64,000 nt of DNA from Temperatibacter sp965603205 (GCA_965603205.1 CBFDCC010000008.1:1-64000); one strand, 5' to 3'. Shown: positions 44,807 through 54,993, counted from the stretch's first letter. Numbers and translations: made by a program. Notes: a model not told the origin generated them from the letters alone.

Positions 44807-46105
44807 ATGGATATGGATATAGCATCACTTGGTGCATCACTGGATAAAGATGTTTGGATCACCGTTGGTATCATCTTCTTCTTACTTATCCTATCTGGGT
44901 TTTTCTCTGGGTCTGAGACTGCACTTACTGCAGCCTCTAAAGCACGCATCCATCAATTAGCTAACAGAGGTGACAAACGCGCCAAAACTGTCCGCAGCCT
45001 TATTGATGATAAAGAACGATTAATCGGCGGCATCTTACTGGGAAATAACCTTGTAAACATTCTCGCATCAGCAATTGCAACAAGCCTGTTTCTAAGGATT
45101 TTCGGGGAACAAGGTGTTGTAATAGCAACACTTGTGATGACAGGCCTTGTTTTAGTCTTTGCAGAAGTCCTGCCTAAATCATATGCCATTGCTAATCCAG
45201 ATAGATTATCCCTGCGCGTTGGCCGCATTATCAGCATTGTTGTTGCTGTTTCCAGCCCTATAGTGAAGATGGTTCAAACTATTGTGCGCCTCACACTGCG
45301 TCTTTTCGGCGCTGATATTTCAAAGATGGATCATGCGCTCAGCCCACAAGATGACATCCGTGGCACCATTGATATGCACCGCGCCGAAGGCGGGCTGCAC
45401 AAAGGCGACCGTGACATGCTGGGGTCCATTCTTGATTTGAGTGATGTGGACGTTGAAGAAATCATGGTCCACCGCAAGGCCATGAGTATAATCGATATTA
45501 ACTTGCCTGTTGATACTATCATCCAGCAAGTGGTTCAAAGCCCCTATACGCGCATGCCCCTATATGATGGCAGCCCAGATAATATTGTAGGTATTATCCA
45601 TGCAAAAGACCTATTACGCGCCATAAGACGAGCGGGCAATAAAATGCACCGTATCAACATTAAGCGTATCATGCACAAACCGTGGTTCGTGCCCGAAACA
45701 TCTAGTTTAAAAGAGCAGCTAGATGCTTTTCTAGAGCGCAAAGCTCATTTTGCATTAGTGATTGATGAATATGGTGATCTGCAAGGACTTGTAACACTTG
45801 AAGATATCTTAGAGGAAATTGTTGGTGACATTGCCGATGAGCATGATTTTGATGTCGCGGGTGTTCATCAGCTTGATGATGGCTATACCCAAGTTGATGG
45901 CACTGTCTCAATTCGTGATTTAAACAGATTTCGTGACTGGGATTTGCCCGACGATGAAGCCACCACTATTGCAGGGTTTGTGATTTTTGAATCTGAAACC
46001 ATCCCCACTGTTGGGCAGCAATTTAGCTTTCATGGCTATGAGTTTGAGGTTATCGGCAGGCGGCGCAATCAAATCACTCAGTTAAAAGTGATGAAAAAAA
46101 TATAA
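44807..46105 (+). CDS. HlyC/CorC family transporter (CNNM domain, CBS pair, CorC_HlyC)
   Basis: This 432-residue protein has an N-terminal CNNM/DUF21 membrane domain (first helix about 17-33, with GFFSGSETALTAAS), a CBS pair (about 200-330) and a C-terminal CorC/HlyC domain (about 345-430). Such proteins move or sense Mg2+ and other divalent ions at the inner membrane; the CBS pair usually binds ATP-Mg. It follows aroB closely and ends in a strong terminator. Confidence 0.92.
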   Translation: MDMDIASLGASLDKDVWITVGIIFFLLILSGFFSGSETALTAASKARIHQLANRGDKRAKTVRSLIDDKERLIGGILLGNNLVNILASAIATSLFLRIFGEQGVVIATLVMTGLVLVFAEVLPKSYAIANPDRLSLRVGRIISIVVAVSSPIVKMVQTIVRLTLRLFGADISKMDHALSPQDDIRGTIDMHRAEGGLHKGDRDMLGSILDLSDVDVEEIMVHRKAMSIIDINLPVDTIIQQVVQSPYTRMPLYDGSPDNIVGIIHAKDLLRAIRRAGNKMHRINIKRIMHKPWFVPETSSLKEQLDAFLERKAHFALVIDEYGDLQGLVTLEDILEEIVGDIADEHDFDVAGVHQLDDGYTQVDGTVSIRDLNRFRDWDLPDDEATTIAGFVIFESETIPTVGQQFSFHGYEFEVIGRRRNQITQLKVMKKI

Positions 46106-46132
46106 AAAAAGAGGCCCGAAGGCCTCTTTTTT
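46104..46132. terminator. Bidirectional terminator between the CNNM gene and htpG
   Basis: GAGGCC (46111-46116) pairs with GGCCTC (46121-46126) around a CGAA tetraloop, with a run of As before and six Ts after. It fits termination in both directions for these convergent genes. Confidence 0.95.
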
Positions 46133-46155
46133 CTGTAATGATTTTACGTATATAT

Positions 46156-48069
46156 TTAGGCTAGGCCTTGCTCCATTGCCTTAGACAGGCGGCGGGCAAA
46201 TGAAGTTGGGTCTTTTAACGGTTCACCCTCTAACACCAGTGCTTGATCCAGCAATAGTCTCACATTATCAGCCAGTGCCTCAGATGCGCCCGCTTCACCT
46301 GCGCGTTCAGCTAATGCCTTAATCACAGGGTGTGATGGATTCACTTCTAAAACCTTAGCAGAGATTTGATCTAGCTGGTTATGCGCCTTGAGCAAACGCT
46401 CTAGATGCATATCCATCGCATTCTCATCAGCGACTAAGCAAACAGCCGTTTCAGTGAGTCGATCAGATGTTTGAACGCCGCCAACTTCGTCACCCAGCAC
46501 CTCTTTCATCAAGGTAGTTAGGCTCGCCATTTGGCCCTCGGTTGCTACGTCTTTTTTGTCTTCGTCTGTTTTCTCATCGCCAGCGATATCTTTAAGATCA
46601 GAACCACCACGGGTGATAGATTTAAATGTCTTACCTTCAAACTCTTGTGTCATCTGTAGCCAGAATTCATCCACAGCATCAGCCATCAAAATTACTTCAA
46701 CACCTTTAGCGCGGAAACCTTCTAATTGTGGGCTACGCTTAATCGCCTCAGGGTCAGTACCTGTCACATAATAGATTGTGTCCTGACCTTCTTTCATGCG
46801 ACCAACATAATCCTCCAGGCTCATCCAACTATCGCCCGCAGTAGACTTAAAGCGCGCAAGCTTAAGCAGTTGATCCTTGCGCTCGAAGTCCTCATAAATG
46901 CCTTCTTTGATCACAGAGCCAAATGTTTCCCAAACCTTTTCAAATTTTTCTGTGTCATTTTTAGCTAGTTTCTCAAGCTCGCCCACCACACGCTTAGTAA
47001 TCGCCTTAGACATGCGTTTAAGCGTTGGATTATTTTGTAACATTTCACGACTAATATTCAGCGGCAAGTCTTCGCTATCCACTACGCCGCGCAAGAAACG
47101 CAACCAACTTGGTAACAAATCTTGGCTTTCATCGGTAATGTAAATGCGTTTAACATATAGCTTCACACGGTTTTTGCGCGCAGGATCAAACAGATCCATC
47201 GGCTGTGTTTCTGGAATATAAAGTAGAACAGTATATTCCTGCATCCCTTCAACATTGTAATGCATTGTCACAGCAGGCTCATCGTAGGCATGGCCCACAT
47301 GACGGTAGAACTCAGTATGCTGTTCCTCTGTTACATCGTCCTTTGACCGCGCCCAAAGAGCAGAACCTTTATTGAGTGTCTTGATTTCTGCGGCTTTGCC
47401 CTCTTCGGTTTTAGCACCAACTTCTTCTAGGCGGATAGGCACAGCGATATGATCGCTATATGTACGAACGATAGTATCAAGACGGATGCCCTCTAGATAT
47501 TCGTTGCTCTCATCTTTGATATGCAGCACTATCTCGGTGCCGCGAGCGGCCTTATCAGCTTCGCCTACTGTATATTTACCTGTGCCAGCACTTTGCCATA
47601 CCCAGCCTTGATCATCACCTGCTTTGCGCGTTGTCACAGTCACGTTATCAGCCACCATGAAGACGGAATAAAAACCAACACCAAATTGACCAATTAGCTG
47701 AACGTCTTTTTTAGCGTCACCAGTTAGCTTGTCCATAAATCCGGCTGTACCTGATTTGGCAATGGTGCCTAGATTTGCAATCAGATCATCGCGGCTCATA
47801 CCAACGCCATTATCGGAAACCGTCAGAGTTTTGGCTTCTTTATCCAGCTTAATATCAATGCCAAATTCAGCGTCATCACCCAGAAGGTCTGGATTTGTTA
47901 GAGCTTCATACCGCACTTTATCGCAGGCGTCAGAAGCGTTTGAAATAAGTTCGCGCAAGAAAATCTCGCTCTCAGAATAAACCGAATGCACCATCATATG
48001 GAGCAACTTGGAAACCTCTGCTTCAAAACCTAATTCTTCTGTTGTATTTTCTGTTTTTTTCTTTGTCAT
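46156..48069 (-). CDS. htpG: Molecular chaperone HtpG (Hsp90)
   Basis: This 637-residue protein has the Hsp90 GHKL ATPase domain (ELISNASDACDKVRYEAL, DNGVGMSRDDL and GQFGVGFYSVFMVAD), the middle domain with NISREMLQ and the C-terminal dimer domain. It remodels client proteins in the cytoplasm. A near-consensus RpoH promoter lies 66 bases upstream, so heat-shock induction is likely. The length is normal. Confidence 0.98.
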   Translation of the reverse strand: MTKKKTENTTEELGFEAEVSKLLHMMVHSVYSESEIFLRELISNASDACDKVRYEALTNPDLLGDDAEFGIDIKLDKEAKTLTVSDNGVGMSRDDLIANLGTIAKSGTAGFMDKLTGDAKKDVQLIGQFGVGFYSVFMVADNVTVTTRKAGDDQGWVWQSAGTGKYTVGEADKAARGTEIVLHIKDESNEYLEGIRLDTIVRTYSDHIAVPIRLEEVGAKTEEGKAAEIKTLNKGSALWARSKDDVTEEQHTEFYRHVGHAYDEPAVTMHYNVEGMQEYTVLLYIPETQPMDLFDPARKNRVKLYVKRIYITDESQDLLPSWLRFLRGVVDSEDLPLNISREMLQNNPTLKRMSKAITKRVVGELEKLAKNDTEKFEKVWETFGSVIKEGIYEDFERKDQLLKLARFKSTAGDSWMSLEDYVGRMKEGQDTIYYVTGTDPEAIKRSPQLEGFRAKGVEVILMADAVDEFWLQMTQEFEGKTFKSITRGGSDLKDIAGDEKTDEDKKDVATEGQMASLTTLMKEVLGDEVGGVQTSDRLTETAVCLVADENAMDMHLERLLKAHNQLDQISAKVLEVNPSHPVIKALAERAGEAGASEALADNVRLLLDQALVLEGEPLKDPTSFARRLSKAMEQGLA

Positions 48070-48134
48070 ACTAGACCTCTATTAAACGCGTAAAAACGAC
48101 ATGAGTGGCGGTAAACGTGACCGCCTTTGCACTC

Positions 48135-48163
48135 AAGATAGGTACTGATTTCATTGCTTCAAG
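48135..48163 (-). promoter_or_regulatory. RpoH (sigma32) promoter of htpG
   Basis: On the minus strand CTTGAA (48163-48158) and CCTATCTT (48142-48135) are separated by 15 bases, i.e. CTTG-N17-CCTATCT. This agrees with the alphaproteobacterial RpoH pattern CTTG-N16-18-CYTATNT at every core position. It lies at the expected distance before htpG. Confidence 0.75.
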
Positions 48164-48183
48164 AGCTGAGGTGAAGAAAGCTG

Positions 48184-49188
48184 CTACTTTTCTTCAGATT
48201 TTTTAGTGTCAACATAAGCAGCGCGTGAATTTGACAGTATTTTCACATCATTTTCTGCCAGCTTAAACATCCACCCCTCCACTGCCTTAGTGATAGTCAC
48301 AGCCTCACCAGCCACATCTTCACTAGCCCCTTCTAGGCTTTCAGCCGTTACTTTAGCGTGCGCTATTGCGTTAATTTGGTAGGTAGTAATAACGATGGTT
48401 AAACCATCATGCGTAACCAATGTAACCTTGTGACTGGCTTTCACCAATGGGTTCGTCATTTTTGTCACATCAAGCAACTGTAGATGCGCAAGGCTCTTCA
48501 CGTCACCAGAAATAGCCCAGTCACGATCAAATACCTCAACAGGCTTCAGGCTTGGAACAGTAAAAATATCGCTGTCTACCGCGCGTTCAAATAAAGTCCC
48601 ATCGTTTAGGCGAATGCTTTTAACGCGACTAGTGTCAATATTCAGTACATCTTTGACCAACCACCCCTGAATATTCTTAGGTGTTTTAATAAGTCCTGAC
48701 ACTTCCCATGCACGCGTGTCGCCATCCTTTAGCACATAGGTCAGCGTTGCATCACCTTGCCATGTTCTATGTTTACCTAATTTAACAGATACAAGTTCGG
48801 TCTCTGGATCAGATTTTATTGATAAGTTCCAAGCTGCACTATCAAGCTCTAACTTACCCATACGCGCAATATTTGTGGTTTTAGGTTCTTCGCGTTTAGC
48901 AATCACTAATCCCCTTAAGAGACCGCGTATAAGATTAGCGTTAGCACTGTAATCCTGACGATCATCAACAGTCCAGCCAGCATCAGATTTTCTAATATGA
49001 ATGACCTGATCACCTTGGGTAAGGGTAATTATTGACGCTGTGTTGATCGTATCTTCTAGGCCTGTGAACAATGGTTCACCGCGACCGCCTTGCTGCTTAC
49101 TAGGATCTTCACCAAACAAAGCCCAAATAGCCGCCATGATAATGATCAACGTTAAATAGCCTAAAATATTAGTCAGTCGCTCAGACAT
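48184..49188 (-). CDS. DUF4340 domain protein of a Gld-type ABC operon
   Basis: This 334-residue protein has an N-terminal membrane anchor (YLTLIIIMAAIWALF) and a large periplasmic part of alternating strands and helices, typical of DUF4340. Such proteins accompany GldG-like ABC transporters and their function is unknown. It is the last gene of the four-gene operon, 45 bases after the GldG-like gene. Confidence 0.85.
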   Translation of the reverse strand: MSERLTNILGYLTLIIIMAAIWALFGEDPSKQQGGRGEPLFTGLEDTINTASIITLTQGDQVIHIRKSDAGWTVDDRQDYSANANLIRGLLRGLVIAKREEPKTTNIARMGKLELDSAAWNLSIKSDPETELVSVKLGKHRTWQGDATLTYVLKDGDTRAWEVSGLIKTPKNIQGWLVKDVLNIDTSRVKSIRLNDGTLFERAVDSDIFTVPSLKPVEVFDRDWAISGDVKSLAHLQLLDVTKMTNPLVKASHKVTLVTHDGLTIVITTYQINAIAHAKVTAESLEGASEDVAGEAVTITKAVEGWMFKLAENDVKILSNSRAAYVDTKKSEEK

Positions 49189-49233
49189 GGTGTTTCTTTC
49201 TTTTACTCAGTAATAAGCTGATTACATGTACGA

Positions 49234-51093
49234 TTATTGGCGGGATTTATTTATGCCGCGCCGCCGCCTGCGTAATAATATTATAAATCCGATGAGACCA
49301 ACCAAAACAGGCACCATAACCACATTAAATAAGATTAACTTGGTTTCTAACGCTTCAATGTCGCCTCGTAGGCGGCGCTTAACTTCACGTAATGCCTTGC
49401 GGGTTTCGACCATCTCTGCTCTAAAAGTCTCAACGGCAGTTTCTTGTTCTTTGGAATAAATAGCAGCGCCCTCACCACCTGATTGTTCTAGCGTCGCAAT
49501 TTGCGCCTCTACTTCACTCAACCTTGTTTTCAGCGCTTTTTCCTCATTCTGAAACTTCGCTTCTGCCTCGCGTCTGATCTCGTTCACAAGATCAAACGGG
49601 CGTTGAGAAATGCCGCGACCGCGTAAATTGAGCAGCGCCGTAGAACCTGCCATCTGCTCGGCCAGACCTAGAATAAAACTAGCGTTACCCGATGTGGGCA
49701 TAATGATACGCTGGCCCAATAGATTTTGCTCCTGCACCCAAAAGCGGTCATCAAACAAGTCGCTATCGGCCACAATAACAAGATTAATCTCACCAGTCGC
49801 TTTCGCCATCTCTCCCAGCTTAGTCACAGCATCAGGAAAGGCTGTAGCGGCTGTACCGCTCACTCTCGCTGCTATAATATATGCTTGGTCCGCAGGTTTC
49901 AAATCATTCAACAGGCCGTCAGGATCAGGGGTGCCAACAGCGCGTGTAGAATCAAATAACATTGATGCCTTAGAGCTATTGATAAGCGACTTTAAATTAG
50001 TCGTCGCACCATCAATTTGCTTTAATGAACCAACACTCGCCAGCGCCAAATTATCAATTGAACCTGTCACTACATCATCATGGTCGATGTTATCCTTGGT
50101 GATATTCAGCCAGAGTATATAATTTTTAACGCCGTCAGGGCCGTGCCCCCCCATTGAAATGCGCTGAGCCAGATCAAGGTCACCTATAATTTTGCTAGGC
50201 GTTAGCTCAACACCCCAAGCACCAAGCAACGGGCCAAGATCACTTGCGCTCACTGTATGCCCTCGCGGATTGGCGGCCTCTGCATGAGGATCAACAAATA
50301 CTATAGTTTTACCGCCAGCCAGAACAAATTGATCTATGGCGAGCAATTGCGCGGCTTCCATCTTTGGTGGATGGACGAGCATTAATACATCCATATCCGC
50401 TGGCAATGCATCGAAATCAGACTGTAATCCCGTGACATCAAACACCTCATTTAACTGCTCATAAATCACATAGGGCTTAGACTGCCCCTGCATCATTGCT
50501 TGCGGTCCACCTGCGCCATATTGCAGAGGCAAGCCCGATAGTAGCCCTAAGCTAGGTTTGCCACTAGTATCAAGTCCAGCTATTAATTTAGCGATATCAT
50601 ACTCTAGAAATTTTTCTCGGGACTCCATGAAGAAAGGCACTATACCTGCGCCGTCGGTATCATTGGTGACCTTTAGCCCCATATACAGCGTTTCTCCTGC
50701 TGGTAGTGGCACGCCCTTTAGACCTGCGGCAATAGCACCGTCTTCCATTTCAGAATAAGGTTCAGGATCAACCACACTCAGCCTGACATTGCCGTGGCTA
50801 CCATCAGCCACAGCATGCAATAAATCCTCAACTCTTTTGCCATAGGTTAGCAGGCTAGGATATGGAGCCGCCAGCGAGCGTGAGAAATAAAAGGTCATCT
50901 GAACAGCATCAGGTACATTAGCCACAATATCGCGTGTGCCATCGGATAATGTATAAAGACCATCCGCCGTTAAATCAGCGCGGTAACCACGCATAAAACG
51001 ATCACTCAAGACATTCACGGCTATATAAGCGATAAGACCAAAAATGGATAAGGCAATGAGGTTATGCCTAATTTTTTGCATTACAGTAGCCAT
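49234..51093 (-). CDS. GldG-like ABC transporter auxiliary protein
   Basis: This 619-residue protein has an N-terminal membrane segment, a periplasmic GldG/DUF7088 domain (AVQMTFYFSRSLAAPYPSLL near residue 65, FVDPHAEA near 270), a coiled coil (about 530-585) and a C-terminal membrane helix with an Arg-rich end. In gliding bacteria GldG joins GldF and GldA; homologs occur widely without gliding. The stop codon shares its last base area with the permease end, so translation is coupled. The substrate is unknown. Confidence 0.85.
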   Translation of the reverse strand: MATVMQKIRHNLIALSIFGLIAYIAVNVLSDRFMRGYRADLTADGLYTLSDGTRDIVANVPDAVQMTFYFSRSLAAPYPSLLTYGKRVEDLLHAVADGSHGNVRLSVVDPEPYSEMEDGAIAAGLKGVPLPAGETLYMGLKVTNDTDGAGIVPFFMESREKFLEYDIAKLIAGLDTSGKPSLGLLSGLPLQYGAGGPQAMMQGQSKPYVIYEQLNEVFDVTGLQSDFDALPADMDVLMLVHPPKMEAAQLLAIDQFVLAGGKTIVFVDPHAEAANPRGHTVSASDLGPLLGAWGVELTPSKIIGDLDLAQRISMGGHGPDGVKNYILWLNITKDNIDHDDVVTGSIDNLALASVGSLKQIDGATTNLKSLINSSKASMLFDSTRAVGTPDPDGLLNDLKPADQAYIIAARVSGTAATAFPDAVTKLGEMAKATGEINLVIVADSDLFDDRFWVQEQNLLGQRIIMPTSGNASFILGLAEQMAGSTALLNLRGRGISQRPFDLVNEIRREAEAKFQNEEKALKTRLSEVEAQIATLEQSGGEGAAIYSKEQETAVETFRAEMVETRKALREVKRRLRGDIEALETKLILFNVVMVPVLVGLIGFIILLRRRRRGINKSRQ

Positions 51094-51827
51094 TATGATG
51101 CCTCCCGACCGTTTTCAATGGCCAGCCTAGTTACCCAAAGCCAAAAGCCAATAGTAGAAGCAAAATAAATAACATCCGAAAGCGACACCACGCCTTTTTG
51201 TAAAGCGCTGAAATGCGTTAAAAAGGACAGATTAGCTATGGCAAGAACAATAGTGTCAGGCGCCCAACTAAAAGCATCTAGCACCATAGGCAAGCCTGAG
51301 ACCGTGAAGATAAAACATATCGTCACAGAGGTGACAAAAGCCAAAACTTGATTATTAGTCATTGCTGACGTTGCTGATCCAATAGCCAGATATGACGCCG
51401 CCATTAAAAAACTGCTGATATAGCTGGTCGCGATAACACCATTATCTGGGGAACCCAGAATATTCACACTGATCCATATGGGGAAAGTCAAGCTAAGCGC
51501 CAATCCTAAAAACACAAGAGCGGCAGTGTATTTAGCTAGTATCGCCGCCAGCGGTGTTATAGGAAGTGTAAATAGGATTTCCATGGTGCCTGTCGATCGC
51601 TCCTGCGACCACAAGTTCATAGCAAAGGCAGGAATTAAAAACATATATAACCACGGCTGATAAGCAAAAAAGGCTGTTAGATCGGCCTGCTCACGACTAA
51701 AAAACCCACCAATATAAAAAGTAAAGATACCCATTAAACCAACAAATGTAATAATGAATATATAGGCTATCGGCGTTGAAAAATATGCCTTCAGCTCGCG
51801 CTCAAATACAGGTCTAAATCCAATCAT
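51093..51827 (-). CDS. ABC transporter permease, GldF/ABC-2 type
   Basis: This protein of about 244 residues has six predicted membrane helices and the ABC-2 permease layout (ELKAYFSTPIAYIFIITFVG, then ERSTGTMEILFTLPI, a coupling helix). The ATG at 51827 has AGGAG nine bases upstream; the ATG at 51836 is too close to it. It overlaps the ATPase gene by 14 bases. Confidence 0.9.
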   Translation of the reverse strand: MIGFRPVFERELKAYFSTPIAYIFIITFVGLMGIFTFYIGGFFSREQADLTAFFAYQPWLYMFLIPAFAMNLWSQERSTGTMEILFTLPITPLAAILAKYTAALVFLGLALSLTFPIWISVNILGSPDNGVIATSYISSFLMAASYLAIGSATSAMTNNQVLAFVTSVTICFIFTVSGLPMVLDAFSWAPDTIVLAIANLSFLTHFSALQKGVVSLSDVIYFASTIGFWLWVTRLAIENGREAS

Positions 51828-52788
51828 AGCGCACATCTCCTATGTGAGATTCTGGCATCGTCAAACGGCGAAACACATCATCTAGACGGCCATTTTCGAC
51901 AGTGAATTGATGGATGCGCCAACGGCTAATGCTGGCTAATTCACCTATTTGATCGGCAATAGATTTTTGATCTTTAGACACAACAACAAGGCGCATATAT
52001 TCACCTTCATTATGAGCTTCTATAGCCTCAACCACCTTAAGGCCTTTCAGCGCTGTAGCCACACGTTCTGCGTCTCTGTGATCCACATGCATATTAATAG
52101 CGTTACAGTAGCGCGACATAGCCAGCATCTCAGATGGTGCACCATCAGCGACAATTTTGCCCTCATTTAAGATAACAACCCGCGTACAAAGGGCTGAAAC
52201 CTCTTCTAAAATATGGGTAGAAATCACAATAGCGCGCTCTAATGACATGGCATTGATGAGGCGGCGGACCTCGTGTTTTTGATTAGGGTCTAGACCATCA
52301 GTTGGCTCGTCAAGAATAAGTACATCAGGTGAATGCAATATGGATGCGGCTAGTCCAACACGTCTGCGATACCCTTTAGAGAGGGTTTTAATACGCTGAT
52401 CCAAAACATTTAAGATACTCACTGCCTCAGAAGCACTAATGATCACATCTTCAACTTTAGCGCCTGAAACAGCTTGCGCCTTTGCCGTAAAGGTCAGAAA
52501 CTCACGCGGCGTCATATCGCCGTACATGGGGGCGCCCTCTGGCAAATAACCAATATGACGCCTTGCCTCCACATCCCTCATGCGCACTTTATGATCACAG
52601 ATCACCGTCTCACCAGACGTAGGCTTTAAAAAGCCCGTGAGCATCTGCATGGTAGTCGTCTTGCCTGCGCCATTCGCGCCCAGCACACCCAAAATTTCGC
52701 CTTTTTTCACAGTCAGAGATATGTCATCTACCGCTGTGAAATCACCGAATTTTTTAGTGAGCCCTGTTGCCTGCAATAAAACAGTCAT
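51814..52788 (-). CDS. ABC transporter ATP-binding protein, GldA-like
   Basis: This 324-residue ATPase has Walker A (GANGAGKTTT), signature (LSKGYRRRVGLA) and Walker B (VLILDEPTDGLDP) motifs, followed by an extra C-terminal domain (about 225-324) common in ABC-2 exporters. It is the first gene of the operon ATPase-permease-GldG-like-DUF4340. The substrate is not known. Confidence 0.93.
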   Translation of the reverse strand: MTVLLQATGLTKKFGDFTAVDDISLTVKKGEILGVLGANGAGKTTTMQMLTGFLKPTSGETVICDHKVRMRDVEARRHIGYLPEGAPMYGDMTPREFLTFTAKAQAVSGAKVEDVIISASEAVSILNVLDQRIKTLSKGYRRRVGLAASILHSPDVLILDEPTDGLDPNQKHEVRRLINAMSLERAIVISTHILEEVSALCTRVVILNEGKIVADGAPSEMLAMSRYCNAINMHVDHRDAERVATALKGLKVVEAIEAHNEGEYMRLVVVSKDQKSIADQIGELASISRWRIHQFTVENGRLDDVFRRLTMPESHIGDVRYDWI

Positions 52789-52890
52789 CGATGCTCAATC
52801 CCTACATTAAATAAATACATACAATTGTAATTAATCGGTGTTGCGCTATGTTGCAAGCCTTGATGACCTTATAGACACGATATTTATGAA

Positions 52891-53580
52891 TTAAAAAGCA
52901 ATTCGAGAAAGTTTTTTAATGTCATCGCCAAAATAGTCCATCATCCTATCAAACCATTCTTGCAATAGCTGGTCAGCGGCAAACAAGTCTAATGTGCTCA
53001 TGAAATAGGGCATTAATACTGTACCAAAAGCGGATAAATCATGAAAAGACGGTTCGCTGCCTCCTAGATAAGCATTACTTTTTAATATGTCCCGCATCGG
53101 GGCTAATGCCTTAAGCAATGCTGGCATCGCCTGATCACGTTTGCTGCGCGCGTCTTCTAGACTGGCACCCAAAAACGACTCACGCGACGTGCGAAAGTAT
53201 GCTTGACCTTCAGCTGTTAAATTATCCCACACATCAGCAGCAACCAAAGGAAAGAAACCCAATAGCAACGTTCGGTTTATCCATTTATCAAAAAACATTG
53301 CATGCGTGATTGAGGCCTCACCTGTAAAAATTGGTTTTTCAGGATATGCCTCATCTAGGTATTTTGCGATTTCAAAGCTGTCGCTAATCCATTTACCATT
53401 GTCGCATAAGGCTGGCACAGTTTTCCCACCCGTAGGCATTAGCGTCTCGTTTTCAGTGAATCGCCAAGGTACGCTTTTAAAGTCTAGACCTTTATACATA
53501 AGTATCAAGCGCACACGCCAAACATAAGGGCTAAATTTAATGGCCTCATCACGACCACAAAGCTCTAACAATTGCAACAT
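52891..53580 (-). CDS. Glutathione S-transferase family protein
   Basis: This 229-residue protein has a thioredoxin-like N-terminal domain (FSPYVWRVRLILMYKGLDF, then GGKTVPALCDNGKWISDSFE) and an all-helical C-terminal domain. The VPAL and SDSFEIAKYLDE segments fit the glutathione-binding site. The substrate is unknown. It is an isolated gene with no obvious partner. The 278 bases upstream hold no recognisable gene. Confidence 0.9.
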   Translation of the reverse strand: MLQLLELCGRDEAIKFSPYVWRVRLILMYKGLDFKSVPWRFTENETLMPTGGKTVPALCDNGKWISDSFEIAKYLDEAYPEKPIFTGEASITHAMFFDKWINRTLLLGFFPLVAADVWDNLTAEGQAYFRTSRESFLGASLEDARSKRDQAMPALLKALAPMRDILKSNAYLGGSEPSFHDLSAFGTVLMPYFMSTLDLFAADQLLQEWFDRMMDYFGDDIKKLSRIAF

Positions 53581-53858
53581 TGATCATTCTCCTAATTACA
53601 CACTAATAATAAGTGCAGTTACTCTGTCGCGTAACAAATGGGGATGCAAAGAAATTCTGCGAAGAGATAAAAGTGCTGGCCCGGTTACAATAGAGACAAT
53701 TAAGGGGGGACTTAAAAGATATGCATCTAAAGTATACTCGGACCAGCGGAGGCCAACAAATATAAGATAGGAACACAATAGGGCTGTGCAGCGACCTCAA
53801 TAAGGCAATATTAAGGCATCCTATAAACTAAGGATTAGCGCCCAGAATAATCGATATC

Positions 53859-54863
53859 CTAAAAATACCGAGATATAGTGAAAGACCCATAATGATGTTT
53901 GCGCGGCTGTGTTGAATATTTTTTGGACTCAAACACATGACTATATCCCCAGCGCCATTTCCGCCAATAGGCAGTGAACCCTGCGTGAAAATGACCCACC
54001 GTACGGAATTTATTCACACTGTGTCCACTCCGAAAAATACCTGTGTCTAATGTTAAATCATACAGCACATACCGACGTTCAAACCCTGCAACAAAGTTAA
54101 TGGCAAAACTATCATCCGATTGATAAATATCATGCACCGCCATTTGCGGCTGCAACAATGGTAATCCGCCAACTTCGCGGTCGATACCAGTACCGATGCG
54201 AAAGGTTGTTCCTGCCATAACATGCGTGTTGGGCGATCCTACCGAAAACCCAGAATGCGGCGTAACATCCCAATATTTACCGCCAAATCTTGAGCCCTGA
54301 CTACCGCTCCATAAATGCACATATTGCACCATCAGCGTTGCCTCGTTACCAAGTTGATTTTTCCAACCCTCAGGGGTTGAGCTACCTTTAATGCTATGGA
54401 TAATTTTCTGGGCTTGGCGCCCCCGGGCCAAATCGCCGACAACGCCAAAGTTCACATTCACCAAATCCGTATTATAATCACCCGCATCGGCGTAACCTGC
54501 GCCTAGATACATATAGGCGGCAAAAGCACGCTCATTTTCAGCAATGGTTTCACTACGAATATCGGCAGGCGTGAAGACACTTTGGCCGTAAGTAATATTA
54601 TAGCGCCTGTTTTTATGCTCTGTAACAACAGGGAACCAATCAACGATCGGCACTAACCAATCAGGTTCTTTACCTGGGGGAAAGCTAACATTAGCGCGCT
54701 GACCATTGGTATATTCCTCATCACCCTTGCCCCAATAAAGATCATTTTCAGATTGGATCGCAATGATGTAATCATCAACATCATCAGCTAAAAGGCCAGA
54801 AGAGACCAACAGTGATGCGCCAGCTAGCACCAGTATGCCAGCAACATAATTCGTGATTTTCAT
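53859..54863 (-). CDS. Lipid A 3'-O-deacylase LpxR-like outer-membrane protein (DUF2219)
   Basis: This 334-residue protein has a signal peptide (about 1-27) and LpxR family blocks: QSENDLYWGKGDEEYTNGQR with the Asn-Asp and Thr of the active site, and IIHSIKGSSTPEGWKNQLGN with the following Glu. The family forms a 12-strand barrel and removes the 3'-acyl chains from lipid A. It ends in an aromatic residue, as barrels do. The activity is inferred from family membership. Confidence 0.85.
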   Translation of the reverse strand: MKITNYVAGILVLAGASLLVSSGLLADDVDDYIIAIQSENDLYWGKGDEEYTNGQRANVSFPPGKEPDWLVPIVDWFPVVTEHKNRRYNITYGQSVFTPADIRSETIAENERAFAAYMYLGAGYADAGDYNTDLVNVNFGVVGDLARGRQAQKIIHSIKGSSTPEGWKNQLGNEATLMVQYVHLWSGSQGSRFGGKYWDVTPHSGFSVGSPNTHVMAGTTFRIGTGIDREVGGLPLLQPQMAVHDIYQSDDSFAINFVAGFERRYVLYDLTLDTGIFRSGHSVNKFRTVGHFHAGFTAYWRKWRWGYSHVFESKKYSTQPRKHHYGSFTISRYF

Positions 54864-54930
54864 GCTTCCTCCACATGTGTTTTATTATCTTAATCTGTAT
54901 CTCTAATGACAAACTGCATTTAGAACAAGC

Positions 54931-54973
54931 AAATAAAAAGCCCCAGATCATCACAATCTAAGGCTTTTTATTT
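54931..54973 (-). terminator. Terminator after the first DUF2807 gene
   Basis: AAATAAAAAGCC (54931-54942) and GGCTTTTTATTT (54962-54973) form a 12-bp stem, with a small inner AGAT/ATCT stem. On the minus strand it ends in a T-rich stretch, 21 bases after the stop. Confidence 0.85.
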
Positions 54974-54993
54974 TTATAACTGGATGCTAAAGA

